Below, in pieces: positions 35,056 through 35,125 of a stretch of DNA of 35,125 nucleotides. The stretch is from Ichthyophonus hoferi (Eukaryota; Opisthokonta; Ichthyosporea; Ichthyophonida; Ichthyophonidae). The translations under genes and the position numbers were made by a program. Numbering within the stretch: position 1 is the first letter of the stretch; every line of letters begins with the position of its first letter. The stretch spans positions 2,552 to 37,676 of the forward strand of contig NAOQ01000540.1 in the NCBI GenBank assembly GCA_002751075.1, in the 5' to 3' direction. The notes beneath the pieces were generated by a model. It did no database searches. It saw nothing but the letters and a program-made list of their open reading frames with translations, and was not told where the DNA came from.

Positions 35056-35097
<42 letters not shown>
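35056..35097. repeat. (TA)n microsatellite
   Basis: About twenty TA units directly after the presumed donor of the last gene's first exon, the same arrangement as at CHMP4 exon 4. Confidence 0.95.
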
Positions 35098-35098
<1 letters not shown>

Positions 35099-35125
35099 TT
35101 ATTTATTTACTTTTCTTCTCTCTCT

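Overview
The window is AT-rich eukaryotic nuclear DNA with widely spaced, intron-rich genes. Six protein genes or gene parts can be read. Introns have GT..AG borders and often strong C/T-rich tracts before the acceptor. The spliced models of the four recognised genes and of the unassigned plus-strand gene each keep one open frame. The conserved proteins (lysosomal PQ-loop transporter, CIA factor, YEATS reader, ESCRT-III subunit) are pan-eukaryotic and look animal-like. I read this as an animal or a close unicellular relative, but the sequence does not fix the lineage. I saw no tRNA, rRNA, CRISPR array or operon.

Layout: 491-5252 (-) is a seven-exon SLC66A1/PQLC2-type lysosomal cationic amino-acid transporter, possibly with an extra 5' exon near 5842-5905. 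5923-8916 is mostly gene-free, with one small GC-rich open frame at 8229. 8917-11902 (+) is a four-exon gene for an unassigned 489-residue protein with a disordered N-terminal half and a helical C-terminal half; a 67-bp hairpin lies just beyond it. 13084-15062 (-) is CIAO2B (MIP18/FAM96B), complete in five exons, with a CCAAT/CRE-like promoter. 15583 to about 17100 is a decayed Tc1/mariner (IS630 superfamily, DD34E) transposon. 18530-22305 (-) is a four-exon YEATS protein with a C-terminal ET/AHD-like domain. 22306-27602 is a gene-poor stretch holding one copy of a dispersed repeat. 27603-32022 (-) is CHMP4 (Snf7), complete in seven exons. 33362-33656 is a MITE that shares its ends with the transposon. 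34877 to the window edge (+) is the first exon of another gene.

The genes do not form a pathway; each is an independent housekeeping locus, though SLC66A1 and CHMP4 both work on the endosome/lysosome. I found no convincing undescribed system. The most unusual signals are short diverged copies of exon edges lying in introns or 5' DNA of the same gene (SLC66A1 and CHMP4), the transposon/MITE pair, the miRNA-like hairpin, and the unassigned protein.
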